Positions 40,868 through 50,104 are shown, numbered from the stretch's first letter. The stretch: DNA of 64,000 nucleotides from Rossellomorea vietnamensis (GCF_001305855.1 NZ_LIXZ01000005.1:228413-292412), one strand, 5' to 3'. Made by a program: numbers and translations. Notes: generated from the letters alone by a model not told the origin.

Positions 40868-41557
40868 CTAATATTTCTTTTCAATTCTCTCTTGTAACGT
40901 TTCAATTTTTTCTGGAAGTACATAAAGATATTCGATCAAGCCTTCCAATAACTCTATGAGCAAACCGGCAGTTTCATCGTCGATTTCCCGTTCCAATTCC
41001 AACATTTCGTAAAATGCTGAATTTGGATGAACAAGATGGCTGAGCGCCTGGATCGGTTTTGACAGATCAACATTTTTAGGGAGCTGATCGAATTGCTCAG
41101 ACAAGGATTGCCCTGCTGATTTATCACCATTGAAATTCTTCAGAACACTCTCTAAGACACGTTTTGACATCACGGCGGTTGCGGAGTTATCCTTGGATTG
41201 GCTTACATTCAATGCAGAACGGTACGAACGGACAAGGTCCTGGGGAATCCGTTTATTCCCCTGGATCTGGTCTAAAGGCCCGTTTGTAGCAAGTGGATCA
41301 TAAATATATAGAGCCGCTTCCTCCCTGAGATGAATCGAATCATCATTCAACATGATGACGAAAACAGCGGGTTTCCTACACTCCGAGCAGTTTGCCTCTG
41401 CGAATAATCCTGTCTTATTCACTTGATAGAAATTGGCTTTCAGCACAAATTCACTGGTCTTAGAGCAGTTTGGACACTGACTTTTAACTTTCTTAGGAAC
41501 TTTTTGATATCCGTATTGAACGTGAGACAATATGGATCCCGGTAAAATTTCTCTCAT
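40868..41557 (-). CDS. DUF4145-like protein with zinc ribbon
   Basis: A 229-residue protein. A zinc-ribbon-like segment at the N-terminus (CPNCSKTSEF, then CSECRKPAVF) is followed by the DUF4145 helical domain (about 105-215), recognisable by SYRSALNVSQSKDNSATAVM and LSHLVHPNSAFYE. The domain occurs alone and in restriction or abortive-infection proteins, so a defence role is possible but not shown. It is followed by a terminator and has no same-strand partner within 180 bases. Confidence 0.75.
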   Translation of the reverse strand: MREILPGSILSHVQYGYQKVPKKVKSQCPNCSKTSEFVLKANFYQVNKTGLFAEANCSECRKPAVFVIMLNDDSIHLREEAALYIYDPLATNGPLDQIQGNKRIPQDLVRSYRSALNVSQSKDNSATAVMSKRVLESVLKNFNGDKSAGQSLSEQFDQLPKNVDLSKPIQALSHLVHPNSAFYEMLELEREIDDETAGLLIELLEGLIEYLYVLPEKIETLQERIEKKY

Positions 41558-41755
41558 GTGAACCTCCTAGAAAATGCACTTCGAAAAATGAATTTTAATT
41601 ATTATGAAAATTTATATTAAATAAAAACGCGCTTTCCTTATATCAAAATTATACCTTTGCTAGAAAGTATTACAAGGTTAAATAATGGGAAAACAGGATT
41701 TGGGATAATGGGACTAAAGATGAGTAAGCGGTGTAGAAACCGACTATTACCGTCA

Positions 41756-42829
41756 TTATCTAGTCAATCTATGTAATTCTTTTTCCACTTCTGTTACCAG
41801 GGAATCAATCAGTTCATGCACATAAATGTCTCTACTGAGCCGCGGGCTTTGACCGGACCATAGTGACATGAGTCCAGAGTTATGTTGGTTGCCTGCTTCC
41901 CTTCTCATTTCTTTTGTCAACGCGTTTTGCACAGGGTAAGGAAGGATTCGATTATCATACTCTTTCATTATGTTTGTGAATGAGTTTGTCATGCCCCTTG
42001 CCGGTTTTCCGCTGAATGCAGATGTGATGGTTGTACTTGTCTCTTCCCCTTGTAAAATAGCTTTTTTGTGTATGTCTTTTGCTCCGCTTTCTTTATTTGT
42101 AAGAAAAGCTGTGCCCATCTGAACACCTTTTGCACCCAGAGCAAGTGCGGCTATCACGCCTCTTCCATCCATTACTCCCCCAGCAGCAATAACCGGTACT
42201 TCTACAGCATCCACTACTTGTGGAATAAGTGAGAACGTCCCAATCATCGATTCTTCGTATGTACCAAGAAATGTACCCCTGTGTCCACCAGCTTCGCTTC
42301 CCTGTGCAACGATCAAATCGACTCCACATTCTTGATTGATCAACGCTTCTTCCACCGTCGTCGCAGTTCCAATCACTGTAATGCCTTCTTTTTTCAGTTC
42401 TTTCATAATCTCCTTTGAGGGAATCCCAAATGTAAAGCTGCAGACAGGCACTCGTTCCTTTATGATCGTTTCGATCTGTCTTTCAAGATCAATTTGTTTT
42501 AAACTGAATGGTTCATCATTGAATAGATTCAACTCTTTCATAAAAGGTTTCAGCAATCTTTGCATTTGGTTTAACTGTTCTTCACTATATTCCGGTGACT
42601 CGGGAATGAAAAGATTCACCCCAAAAGGAAGATTCGTTTGCTTTTTTACTTGTTTGATCGATTCAGTAAGGTCCGAAACAGACATATACCCCGCTCCAAT
42701 CGTCCCGAGACCCCCGGAATTTGATACAGAAGCAACCAGTTTAGGGGTTGTGACCCCTCCAGCCATTCCTGCTTGGATGATAGGATATTTTGTTCCCAGA
42801 TTCTTTGAAACATCGTTTTGATACCACAT
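41756..42829 (-). CDS. Nitronate monooxygenase
   Basis: A 357-residue FMN-dependent TIM-barrel enzyme that oxidises propionate 3-nitronate and alkyl nitronates. IIQAGMAGGVTTP at the N-terminus, GSEAGGHRG with the catalytic histidine (about 182-190), IAAGGVMDGRG and LGAKGVQMGTAFL for FMN phosphate binding are all present. The length fits class I enzymes. Monocistronic. Confidence 0.92.
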   Translation of the reverse strand: MWYQNDVSKNLGTKYPIIQAGMAGGVTTPKLVASVSNSGGLGTIGAGYMSVSDLTESIKQVKKQTNLPFGVNLFIPESPEYSEEQLNQMQRLLKPFMKELNLFNDEPFSLKQIDLERQIETIIKERVPVCSFTFGIPSKEIMKELKKEGITVIGTATTVEEALINQECGVDLIVAQGSEAGGHRGTFLGTYEESMIGTFSLIPQVVDAVEVPVIAAGGVMDGRGVIAALALGAKGVQMGTAFLTNKESGAKDIHKKAILQGEETSTTITSAFSGKPARGMTNSFTNIMKEYDNRILPYPVQNALTKEMRREAGNQHNSGLMSLWSGQSPRLSRDIYVHELIDSLVTEVEKELHRLTR

Positions 42830-42938
42830 ATTCTCCCTCCTGTTTCATTCATATATAAGGTTTTCTATATTAAATTATGTCAAATGAAAGCGTGTTCTAC
42901 AACTCATTTGAGTTCATTTATGACTCTACTTCGTCAAA

Positions 42939-42973
42939 AAAGCGTTCAAAGCAAGAGATGCCTTGAACGCTTT
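42939..42973. terminator. Bidirectional hairpin terminator
   Basis: AAAGCGTTCAA and TTGAACGCTTT form perfect arms continued by GCA/TGC inside. It lies seven bases after the kinase-like gene and runs leftward into TTTTTTGACG. Confidence 0.85.
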
Positions 42974-42979
42974 AAAGAG

Positions 42980-43654
42980 TTATTTAAAGGAAGTAAAATT
43001 TGATACTCTTTTCATGAACTCCTCATATGAACTATAATGCTTATTCCATGAGTTATACCATTTTCGTATGGTCTCCAATAACCAAAATGGTACTGCCCGG
43101 CCTTCTATAAGATGGTAATGATCTTCGTAAGCTTTCTTTAAATGTTCCCATCTGAAATCATTTCCAGGCTGAATATATTCGGATACATCAATAATTTTTG
43201 CTCTTCCATTTTGCAATAAAATGTTTTTAAGATGAATATCACGTGGATTCATTCCTCGATCACGCACATATTGTCTTGCATTTTCAACGTCTTCAACCAC
43301 TTGTTCAGGAATTTTGATCCCCTGCAGCAAACAATCAAAAAGGGTAGATCCTTTTTCAAAACTTAGCACCAGCAATGTATCATAGGCTGCATAGCAGGTG
43401 GAGAAATATGAGGATTCCCCGATGGTTTGATAGACTTTTTCTTCACTTTTTATTTTAGATCTTTTATCTTCAGCATACAATTTGAATGCGAAGTCTGGTG
43501 CATAAATGGATTGAAAGACAGCCGCGTCGGTCCCCACGCCAATGCATCGTAAAGTTTCATCACTGCCATGGATTGTGACAGGCTCGTTATTTGCATTTGA
43601 AGACACAGTCATTTGAGATAAAGAAGGTAGTGCGACTTCCCATTTATTATCCAT
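42980..43654 (-). CDS. Small protein-kinase-fold protein (YrzF-like)
   Basis: A 224-residue eukaryotic-type kinase fold resembling B. subtilis YrzF/YbdM. CIGVGTDAAVFQSIY is a glycine-poor P-loop, the lysine lies in FAFKLYAEDKR, and the catalytic loop is NPRDIHLKNILL (HRD-like, with R-D-x-x-x-x-N kept). The DFG position reads IDVSEY, so the metal-binding aspartate is shifted or kept without FG. Activity is therefore uncertain. ATG at 43654 has GGGAGAG upstream; the longer frame has no site. Confidence 0.78.
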   Translation of the reverse strand: MDNKWEVALPSLSQMTVSSNANNEPVTIHGSDETLRCIGVGTDAAVFQSIYAPDFAFKLYAEDKRSKIKSEEKVYQTIGESSYFSTCYAAYDTLLVLSFEKGSTLFDCLLQGIKIPEQVVEDVENARQYVRDRGMNPRDIHLKNILLQNGRAKIIDVSEYIQPGNDFRWEHLKKAYEDHYHLIEGRAVPFWLLETIRKWYNSWNKHYSSYEEFMKRVSNFTSFK

Positions 43655-43840
43655 AGGCTCTCCCTTCGTCCGATTGCACACTATTAAAGGTATGAAAGGG
43701 ATTCGTACCTTATTCAGGATAATATAGCATCCGCCCATTTCAAATTTCAACTCAAAGCCTTCTCATCTTCTTAGTAATTTTAAACAATCCCTGAATGAAC
43801 CACTTCTATAAGTATGCCTTATCTATTTCCAACGAATATT

Positions 43841-45112
43841 CTAAACTGCTTTAACAACGTCATGATTCTGCTTCAATTCCGCTCCTTCTTTTCGCCTATC
43901 CAATTCTGGAGAAATCATTTTTAAAATAATCGTACCAGAAAGTCCAATGGTGAGGATGATCCCGGCCATGATGTTTGATGGTAGAATCGCTCCGAGTGTG
44001 ACGGTGACGGATGCGATCAACATGGATAGGTTAAACTTCAGCCCGTTAAATGCCATATAGGAACTGCGGGCATCATCAGGGGGAATGGCTGCCATATACG
44101 ACTGCTCTACGGGCACGCGGAACACTTCTCCTATCGTGAGTAACGCCATCATCAAGAACAAAATGTACAGGTTATTTGAATAAGCAAGTGCCGCATACCC
44201 TATCGAAAAGAAGAAACAACTCCACACAAGTACGTTCCTGTCTTTGAATGAATGTGGAATCCTTGTGACAAAAAGCATGAGGAAGACGACCAGAATCGTA
44301 TTTTCACTTCGAAGGATCCCCATTGTTTGGACGCCGTTTATGTCCCAGAAAAGAAACGGTTGCGAAGGCATTTCTTCACTTAGTCGAATGCCTATGTAAT
44401 TTGTGAGCTGGAACTCCATGGAAAGAATAAGCACCCCCGCAATGGTAAACAGAACAAACAGCTTGTCATGCATGACCTTTCCGTAGTTTGATATAAGATG
44501 TTTAACGTGCTGAGGGACTGTCAACTCGGTTTCCGACGGCGTATAGCTCTCATCAATGAAGAACGCCACCAAGGTTGCGGTAATGGCGGATGCAACACTC
44601 AGTGCCAGAAAGAGCTCGAAAAGGTAAGCCTTGAATAAGAAAGCCCCTATGATTCCTCCGATTGCGATGGACAGATTGTTTGCCCAATAGGTGATCGAGT
44701 ACATGAGCTTTCGCTGTGGAGGTGTACTGACGTCGATCATCATAGCCTGATTGGCAGGTCCTGCAAGGCCCCAGCAAATGCTGTTGACCGTCATCATGGC
44801 GAATGTGACAGTGGCGGATTCAAACCAGGGTGAGTTACAAACCATCATGGTGAGGAAAGCCAGAAACCTGAGCGATTCTGCGAATAACATAATTTTCTTC
44901 CGGCCAAATTGATCGGCAAAATACCCTCCAAGAAAATTGATTCCTATTCCTACAAATACATTGATCAAAAGTAATAACCCGGCTACCCTTGCTCCAAAAT
45001 GAACGGCCAGGTAGATCGACATAAATGGAAAGATCATGCTACCAATAAAGCGGCTCATAAATGTTTCAATGATACGTATTTTAATATTTTTATGAAAATC
45101 TCTAAATCTCAT
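43841..45112 (-). CDS. MFS transporter
   Basis: A 423-residue major facilitator with twelve predicted helices. The MFS loop 2-3 motif is GGYFADQFGRKKIM (about 61-74), and the N-half includes SMIFPFMSIYLAVHFGA. It resembles MdtH/YttB-like drug exporters; the substrate is unknown. It follows an XRE regulator gene by 39 bases on the same strand, which may control it. Confidence 0.88.
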   Translation of the reverse strand: MRFRDFHKNIKIRIIETFMSRFIGSMIFPFMSIYLAVHFGARVAGLLLLINVFVGIGINFLGGYFADQFGRKKIMLFAESLRFLAFLTMMVCNSPWFESATVTFAMMTVNSICWGLAGPANQAMMIDVSTPPQRKLMYSITYWANNLSIAIGGIIGAFLFKAYLFELFLALSVASAITATLVAFFIDESYTPSETELTVPQHVKHLISNYGKVMHDKLFVLFTIAGVLILSMEFQLTNYIGIRLSEEMPSQPFLFWDINGVQTMGILRSENTILVVFLMLFVTRIPHSFKDRNVLVWSCFFFSIGYAALAYSNNLYILFLMMALLTIGEVFRVPVEQSYMAAIPPDDARSSYMAFNGLKFNLSMLIASVTVTLGAILPSNIMAGIILTIGLSGTIILKMISPELDRRKEGAELKQNHDVVKAV

Positions 45113-45151
45113 ATGTATTCCTTCTCTCTTTCGATTGGACGGTCCTTCGTT

Positions 45152-45427
45152 TCAGTCGTCTAGAAGCTTTGTCAGTTTTGAAATATTTACCCCCAATGCT
45201 TCTAAAATTACTCGACAAGTGATATCACTTACATTTTTCTTACCTCCTTCAAGTCTTTTAATGGTTTGGGTAGAGACATTTGCTTTTTTAGCCAGCTCTT
45301 CTTGAGTCATTTGAGACTTTAAACGCAGTAAGGATATAATATCCCCCATATTAAGCTTGTCAAAAGTCGAATTTTCTTTGGTGAAACAGGTGTTAATGGA
45401 GTTACAAAATTTCTTCATGTCATTCAT
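45152..45427 (-). CDS. XRE-family regulator
   Basis: A 91-residue protein, mostly a Cro/C1-type helix-turn-helix at about 28-88 (LRLKSQMTQEELAKKANVSTQTIKRLEGG). An N-terminal 25-residue tail contains two cysteines. GGAGGT eight bases upstream supports ATG 45427. It lies upstream of the MFS gene with a 39-base gap, so probably a co-transcribed regulator. Confidence 0.82.
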   Translation of the reverse strand: MNDMKKFCNSINTCFTKENSTFDKLNMGDIISLLRLKSQMTQEELAKKANVSTQTIKRLEGGKKNVSDITCRVILEALGVNISKLTKLLDD

Positions 45428-45666
45428 AGATAGTTACCTCCAACATTTGGTAAAACGGTATTCACTAAATATAAAGAAAGTTCTCCATATTATCAAGGGG
45501 GGATAAGTCCTTTCTATTTATACTATATGGAATTGACGGGAACATAACATGGTCTTTTTAGATGAAAGGATATAAGACTTTAGGATGAAGTGAGGAAATG
45601 GAAAGGAATTTTTTTACAAAAGAAAAAAGCACCACGTAAGATGCTTTTTGCTGGTTTTATAGGAAT

Positions 45667-45894
45667 TTATAATGCGAGGAATAAATCCCATCTAAGTGAA
45701 TAATAAACGGTGCCGATTCCTACGAACACTACAATCAGGCCGATGATATTTTCGATGAACTTTTCTGGTAATTTAATGAATTTAAGTACCGTATATATAA
45801 GTGTGGTAAGCGATATGGTGACTATTGAAACAATAGCTATATTGATGGCAACTGTTTTTACTGGTTCTGTTAATAATTTACTGAATTCTAACAA
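45667..45894 (-). CDS. Small membrane protein, 75 residues
   Basis: The start is TTG at 45894 with AGGAGGGT five bases upstream. Two transmembrane segments (about 16-39 and 46-66) are joined by the charged KLPEKFIE turn. A short hairpin with T run follows at about 45628-45653. No family recognised. Confidence 0.7.
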   Translation of the reverse strand: MLEFSKLLTEPVKTVAINIAIVSIVTISLTTLIYTVLKFIKLPEKFIENIIGLIVVFVGIGTVYYSLRWDLFLAL

Positions 45895-46055
45895 TTTAGA
45901 CCCTCCTGATTTGATTCAATTCCAGTGAGCAACACTGAATATGTAGTATCAAGAAGACTATTATACTAGAAATTCCAACAATTTAATAGTGGTAGCTTTG
46001 TCTAGTATAATATGTTAAATGGGGGATTCCCGTCTTCAAAAGGCCAAATATTACA

Positions 46056-46718
46056 TTAAAAGTTCCTTATGCAGCGTGGAAGATCGGATAAGTTATCAAT
46101 CTCAGCATCAGCATGCTGTGCACCTGGCCAATGAAAGTCTCTTTTCCAAATCCCCTTCATGCCTACTCTTTGGGCACCGTATACATCATACTCGGGATGG
46201 TCTCCGACAAAGACGCATTCTTCCGGTTCTACATGTAATTTTTTTATCGCCCTCTTAAAGATTTCAGGATCTGGCTTCCTCAACCCTTCCCATTCAGAGA
46301 CAAGAATCTCCAGATAGTAAGGTTCAATTCCAAGAGCCAGGATATTGTCCATTTGAAATTCGCCTAAGCCATTCGTGATCATCCCCAATTTTATACCACC
46401 CGCTTGTAATTCATCTAGCATAGTAAGTAAATGAGGAAACGGTACACAGCTATGTTTAAATTGACTGATATAATCGTCAAGCAGTTCTTCCCACGTTAAT
46501 TCTTTTATTGAAAACTCCTCGATCAGCTGCTTATAAACCCTGTCTTTCCACACATAACCCCTCTGATCCAATTCAATGAATCTGGATGTATATAAATCTT
46601 TCGGAATATGATGGAGCCAATGGAAGAGTCGATCATATTGATGTGTGATGAATACTTGGACAGACGCATCCCTGTTTAGAAGTGTTCCGTCGAGGTCGAA
46701 TAGGACAGCTTTAATCAT
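46056..46718 (-). CDS. HAD-family hydrolase
   Basis: A 220-residue HAD phosphatase. Motif I DLDGTLLN at the N-terminus (nucleophile D8), a helical cap (about 15-90), motif II MITNGLG, motif III lysine in RKPDPEIF and motif IV FVGDHPEYDVYGA are all present. It resembles YjjG/YsaA-type pyrimidine or small-molecule phosphatases; substrate unknown. The downstream region is shared with no clear terminator. Confidence 0.9.
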   Translation of the reverse strand: MIKAVLFDLDGTLLNRDASVQVFITHQYDRLFHWLHHIPKDLYTSRFIELDQRGYVWKDRVYKQLIEEFSIKELTWEELLDDYISQFKHSCVPFPHLLTMLDELQAGGIKLGMITNGLGEFQMDNILALGIEPYYLEILVSEWEGLRKPDPEIFKRAIKKLHVEPEECVFVGDHPEYDVYGAQRVGMKGIWKRDFHWPGAQHADAEIDNLSDLPRCIRNF

Positions 46719-46782
46719 AAATGCCCCTCTCCTCCTCTCTGCATTATATAATCAATGTTGAATTGCCTTTTAAAATAAAATC

Positions 46783-47277
46783 TCACAAAATTACTGTACG
46801 CGCGTGAGAAAGAATCTCTCCGTACACACCGTTCCATTCAGAGTAATAATCAGCCACATGATCTGGATCGATCCAACGTCTTTCAGCTGATTCAAATTCT
46901 GCTCTGAATGCATCTATTACTTCCACGTTCATGGCATAAAAAACTTGAAAACCTACTTTGGGATAAGCGCTTTGTTCATTCCAGTGTGGATTATCATGAT
47001 GATCCACTATCAGGTACCCTAATAAGTGGGAAGTGCCTGATACATAAGCTTCCTCCTTCACTTCCCTTTTTAAGCATTCTATAGGGGACTCCCCCTTTTC
47101 CAGGTGCCCACCTGGAAAATCCCAACCTCTCTTATGGAGATGCACGAGCAACAGCTTTCCATTTTTAAAACAGAAGCCATGCACACTGGTGACTCGGGTT
47201 GTGTCAGGAAGGATAGAGTCTTGACGCCATGTCAATTTCACTTTGGCATTCCCCCAACGTACATATGTAGAATTCAT
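46783..47277 (-). CDS. NUDIX hydrolase
   Basis: A 164-residue NUDIX protein. The box reads GGHLEKGESPIECLKREVKEEA (cited here by its start GGHLEKGESP and end REVKEEA, about 69-90), complete with the metal-binding REVKEEA. Upstream FKNGKLLLVHLHKRG fits the fold. Two adjacent ATG codons follow GGAG; I prefer the second (47277). Substrate unknown; nucleotide sugar or oxidised nucleotide are typical. Confidence 0.87.
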   Translation of the reverse strand: MNSTYVRWGNAKVKLTWRQDSILPDTTRVTSVHGFCFKNGKLLLVHLHKRGWDFPGGHLEKGESPIECLKREVKEEAYVSGTSHLLGYLIVDHHDNPHWNEQSAYPKVGFQVFYAMNVEVIDAFRAEFESAERRWIDPDHVADYYSEWNGVYGEILSHARTVIL

Positions 47278-47347
47278 CATTATCACTCCGTTAACGATAG
47301 ACTATTATGTATATTCAGTTCAGCATCTGAGCCATAAAAGAGCATGA

Positions 47348-47533
47348 TCAGAATTCACTCGATTTTTCTTTTAAGGGGAGCCTGTGCAATAGAAGCCCCG
47401 TCCCTATTGTTAACAGCGCTAAGATGAAAGCACTGAAGAAAGAATTCAAACTGTAGTCCTGCTCAAAACCATCTAACACGCTAGAATAAATGCCTGCCAT
47501 TATGCCCGTCAAAAACGTACTTATTCGCAACAA
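47348..47533 (-). CDS. Small membrane protein, 61 residues
   Basis: The start is one of two TTG codons (47533 or 47530) after AGGGAGGG. The product has two hydrophobic segments (about 5-20 and 32-50) flanking an acidic loop (LDGFEQDYSLNS). No family recognised; the ribosome-binding site supports a real gene. Confidence 0.55.
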   Translation of the reverse strand: MLRISTFLTGIMAGIYSSVLDGFEQDYSLNSFFSAFILALLTIGTGLLLHRLPLKEKSSEF

Positions 47534-47567
47534 TTTTCCCTCCCTTTTTAAAGTGTACTGGGTAGTT

Positions 47568-48020
47568 CTAGTTAATGTCGCCGAGATATACCCTGGACGT
47601 TCTATTGACTATATATGATTCTATTTCTTTAGGATAGAATCTATAGTCTTTCAGTTTATTTAAATCAATCCACTCTACACCGACTTGATGGCTATCGGGG
47701 TTAGATGGAGTTTGATCAGTGTTCCATTCGTGGACAAGGGTACACGTAAAATAAAGCTCCATTTGATGCACGTCGGAATCAAATGATGCATGTTCATGAT
47801 TCTTACCAATATATTCTCTTACATGGATTAATTCTCCTACCGACACTTCGCATCCAATTTCCTCGAAACATTCTCTTTTTAAAGCTTCATGAAGTGTTTC
47901 ACCATGTTCCTGTCCACCCCCGGGGAAGAGGTAAAAAATACTTTCTTCGTCTATGTTTTTCGTCAGAAGAATCCTATTGTCTTTGATAATGATGGCTTTT
48001 GCTGAGTTACGAATTCGCAT
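47568..48020 (-). CDS. NUDIX hydrolase
   Basis: A 150-residue NUDIX hydrolase starting MRIRNSAKAIIIKDNRILLT. The NUDIX box spans about 38-60 (PGGGQEHGET, then RECFEEIG), all key residues present. ATG at 48020 has AAGGAG nine bases upstream; a longer frame by 16 codons is not supported. Substrate unknown. Confidence 0.88.
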   Translation of the reverse strand: MRIRNSAKAIIIKDNRILLTKNIDEESIFYLFPGGGQEHGETLHEALKRECFEEIGCEVSVGELIHVREYIGKNHEHASFDSDVHQMELYFTCTLVHEWNTDQTPSNPDSHQVGVEWIDLNKLKDYRFYPKEIESYIVNRTSRVYLGDIN

Positions 48021-48384
48021 ATGGCAATTCTCCTTCAATTTCTCTTCATTTCTCTTTGAATAAACCATTCTATGACACTGAAATTATTTAATAGATTTTT
48101 AACATTCTTTTATAGTGCAATAAAAAGTCTTCTAAATATACTCTTTTCAATATTTAACATCATAAATCCTGCTAATGTTATAAAGTGACTCCACATGGCG
48201 CATATCTTTATTAATCCAACATATATGCATCAGGTGTTAGAGGTTTTTAATAGTATGTGTTCAGGGAGAAACACCCTTCTCCACAAGGGTGTCTCTTCCT
48301 GAACTTCTCTTTGAGACATAACTTAATTCACATAATATTATTACGGTATATTTTTACTTTTAGCTATTTGAAATAGGCTAGATG
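48021..48384. other. Intergenic region with one long hairpin
   Basis: This AT-rich stretch contains the hairpin at 48259-48304 and no coding frame I would support. Confidence 0.6.
48259..48304 (-). terminator. Long hairpin without a T run
   Basis: GTTCAGG, AGA and ACACCCTT pair with AAGGGTGT, TCT and CCTGAAC, interrupted by two mismatches: about 18 base pairs with a six-base loop. It lies 80 bases after the 96-residue gene. Neither side has a good T tract, so termination is doubtful. Confidence 0.5.
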
Positions 48385-48675
48385 TTATCCATCTTTATTC
48401 TTTATTTGTTCCCGGATATTTTCTAATTCCTCAAGAGATAACCTGTTTAGGGATTTTTTGATCTCATCTTCTACCTTCTTTTTGTTTTTCTCCCGATAGC
48501 CACCCCACCAGTCCCGTAGATTATCCGTATTCGAAAGCAGGTATTCGATATCGATTTCTTCAATTTCATCATCTGATAAGTAGTGAAGGACGGCGGCTAA
48601 CATATGTTCGAGCTTTTCAATCTCTTCATTTTTCCTAAGAAGGACATCGGAGTGTTCTTCGTTTTTCTTAGGCAT
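48385..48675 (-). CDS. Acidic helical protein, 96 residues
   Basis: AAAAGGAGG precedes the ATG at an ideal distance. The product is very rich in Glu, Lys and Leu, with probable helices at about 13-32 and 58-92 and a short WWGGYREKNKK motif between. It looks like a soluble coiled-coil-forming protein. No family recognised. Confidence 0.75.
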   Translation of the reverse strand: MPKKNEEHSDVLLRKNEEIEKLEHMLAAVLHYLSDDEIEEIDIEYLLSNTDNLRDWWGGYREKNKKKVEDEIKKSLNRLSLEELENIREQIKNKDG

Positions 48676-48937
48676 ATTATGACCTCCTTTTTGTGGATGG
48701 TCCTTTTAGTATTGCTAATGGTGAATGTTGTTAAACACTTACCGTTTACAACACTCCCATAGAATTTTAGCAAAACGATGAATTCCTGAGCACTAAAGCA
48801 TGATGATGACCTTTGAGAAGGCCCAGTTTCTCCTTTGAAAACTTGTACTACCCCTTTTTGTCTCAAGCCCTGTTCCTTTGTAAGGTTAAGCTACCTGGGA
48901 ATACAAAGAACGGCGCGCCGGTCAAAAGGATACTAAT
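48676..48937. other. Intergenic region before the sigma-factor gene
   Basis: No gene seen. It contains the self-complementary decamer CGGCGCGCCG at 48911-48920, unusually GC-rich here, 17 bases before the sigma-like start codon, and the AAAAGGA ribosome-binding site. Confidence 0.5.
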
Positions 48938-49426
48938 TTGGAGAAATTTGAAGAGCTTCATATGGAATATGACAGGATGATTCATAAGATCATTCATTCT
49001 TTACACATTTACAAAAACAAACCAGAATATTATCAGACCGGTCTCATCGCTCTTTGGGAGGCTCATCAAAAGTTCGATCCGGATAAAGGGGCATTTCCTG
49101 CTTATGCCTACTCATATGTACGTGGCAGAATACTTTCTCAATTGACAAATGAAAATCGCAATGAAGAAAAAAGTGTTTTCAAAGAGACGGAGTTTTTTGA
49201 CATGATCGAGGATGAGCATGTAAATGAAGGGCTGGCTGAAGAATTGCTGTACAGTTACTGCGGGGACTTAACTGCGAACCAGAGAAAATGGGTCGTGTAT
49301 ACTTGTCTGCATATGTTGACAGTCAGTGAAATTGCAGAGGTTGAGAATGTTTCCTTATCCGCTGTAAAAAAATGGCGGAAGGGAGCAAAGGAAAGGGTTC
49401 GGGGGATATTGGACATAAACGGGTAA
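48938..49426 (+). CDS. Orphan sigma-70-family factor (small)
   Basis: A 162-residue small sigma factor. Region 2 lies at about 10-75 (MIHKIIHSLHIYKNK, then FDPDKGAFPAYAYSYVRGRIL) and region 4 at about 105-158 (LTANQRKWVVYTCLHMLTVSEIAEVENVSLSAVKKWRKGAKERVR). There is no region 1.1 or 3. It resembles the group of small factors that includes competence-type SigH of staphylococci and SigO/YvrI. No anti-sigma gene adjoins it. The start is TTG with AAAAGGA upstream. Confidence 0.8.
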   Translation: MEKFEELHMEYDRMIHKIIHSLHIYKNKPEYYQTGLIALWEAHQKFDPDKGAFPAYAYSYVRGRILSQLTNENRNEEKSVFKETEFFDMIEDEHVNEGLAEELLYSYCGDLTANQRKWVVYTCLHMLTVSEIAEVENVSLSAVKKWRKGAKERVRGILDING

Positions 49427-49482
49427 ATGATAATGCTTCCGTTAAAGATAATAGGTACTTTCAGCTTCAAATGCAACTTCAA

Positions 49483-49516
49483 TTCAAAAGGGCCAAGCAT
49501 TTTTGGCCCTTTTGAA
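49483..49516. terminator. Bidirectional terminator
   Basis: Perfect 14-bp arms, TTCAAAAGGGCCAA and TTGGCCCTTTTGAA, around a six-base loop, between convergent sigma-like and acetyltransferase genes. Confidence 0.9.
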
Positions 49517-49520
49517 ATAG

Positions 49521-49979
49521 CTAGTTACACGTCACTTCTTTCACTACAGCCATTTCCCTGCCAAATCGGTCACCATGATCGACAAATCCCAAACTCTCAT
49601 ATAAACGGTGAGCACCCTGATTTTCGGGATGATATCCTACAACGATTCTATTAATATCATAGGTTTCCATCATTTCATTTATCATCAGATCTGTTGCGGC
49701 TTTTCCGATTCCTTTGCCTTGAAAGTTTTTATCCACCATAATCCGGTAAACCCAATTAGCATCCAATTCTTCACGTTCAGAATTGAACATTAATAATCCA
49801 ACTACTTTATCTTCATAATAAATGGCAAATGGTCTTAACGTCGGTTCGAATTTCGATTGAGCGATTGATATGGCGTTGGGCTCAATAAATTCCTGTTGCT
49901 CACGGGATAGTTCGAGCTGACAACATTCGTACCAGTTTTCGGCGTTAACTTCTGCGATTTTCACATTACTATTACTCAC
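49521..49979 (-). CDS. GNAT-family acetyltransferase (BltD/PaiA-like)
   Basis: A 152-residue acetyltransferase. YRIMVDKNFQGKGIGKAATD (about 89-108) carries the QGKGIG loop and GAHRLYESLGFVDHGDR motif B; the latter resembles spermine/spermidine acetyltransferases. The start is GTG at 49979 with AAAGGGG seven bases upstream, preferable to an ATG 45 bases earlier. Substrate prediction is tentative. Confidence 0.87.
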   Translation of the reverse strand: MSNSNVKIAEVNAENWYECCQLELSREQQEFIEPNAISIAQSKFEPTLRPFAIYYEDKVVGLLMFNSEREELDANWVYRIMVDKNFQGKGIGKAATDLMINEMMETYDINRIVVGYHPENQGAHRLYESLGFVDHGDRFGREMAVVKEVTCN

Positions 49980-50104
49980 ACTTGTTCCCCTTTCAATCTG
50001 GGATGTTCTTATATCTAAGACCATTGAATCATAGCATATATTACTAGATGGCGGAGAATCTATTTTAATTTTTCAAAAACAAAGAAAACATTCATTTTAT
50101 TTTT

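Noticed and set aside
48597..48866. 89-codon leftward frame before the 96-residue gene
   Set aside because: Overlaps that gene in another frame and lacks a ribosome-binding site.
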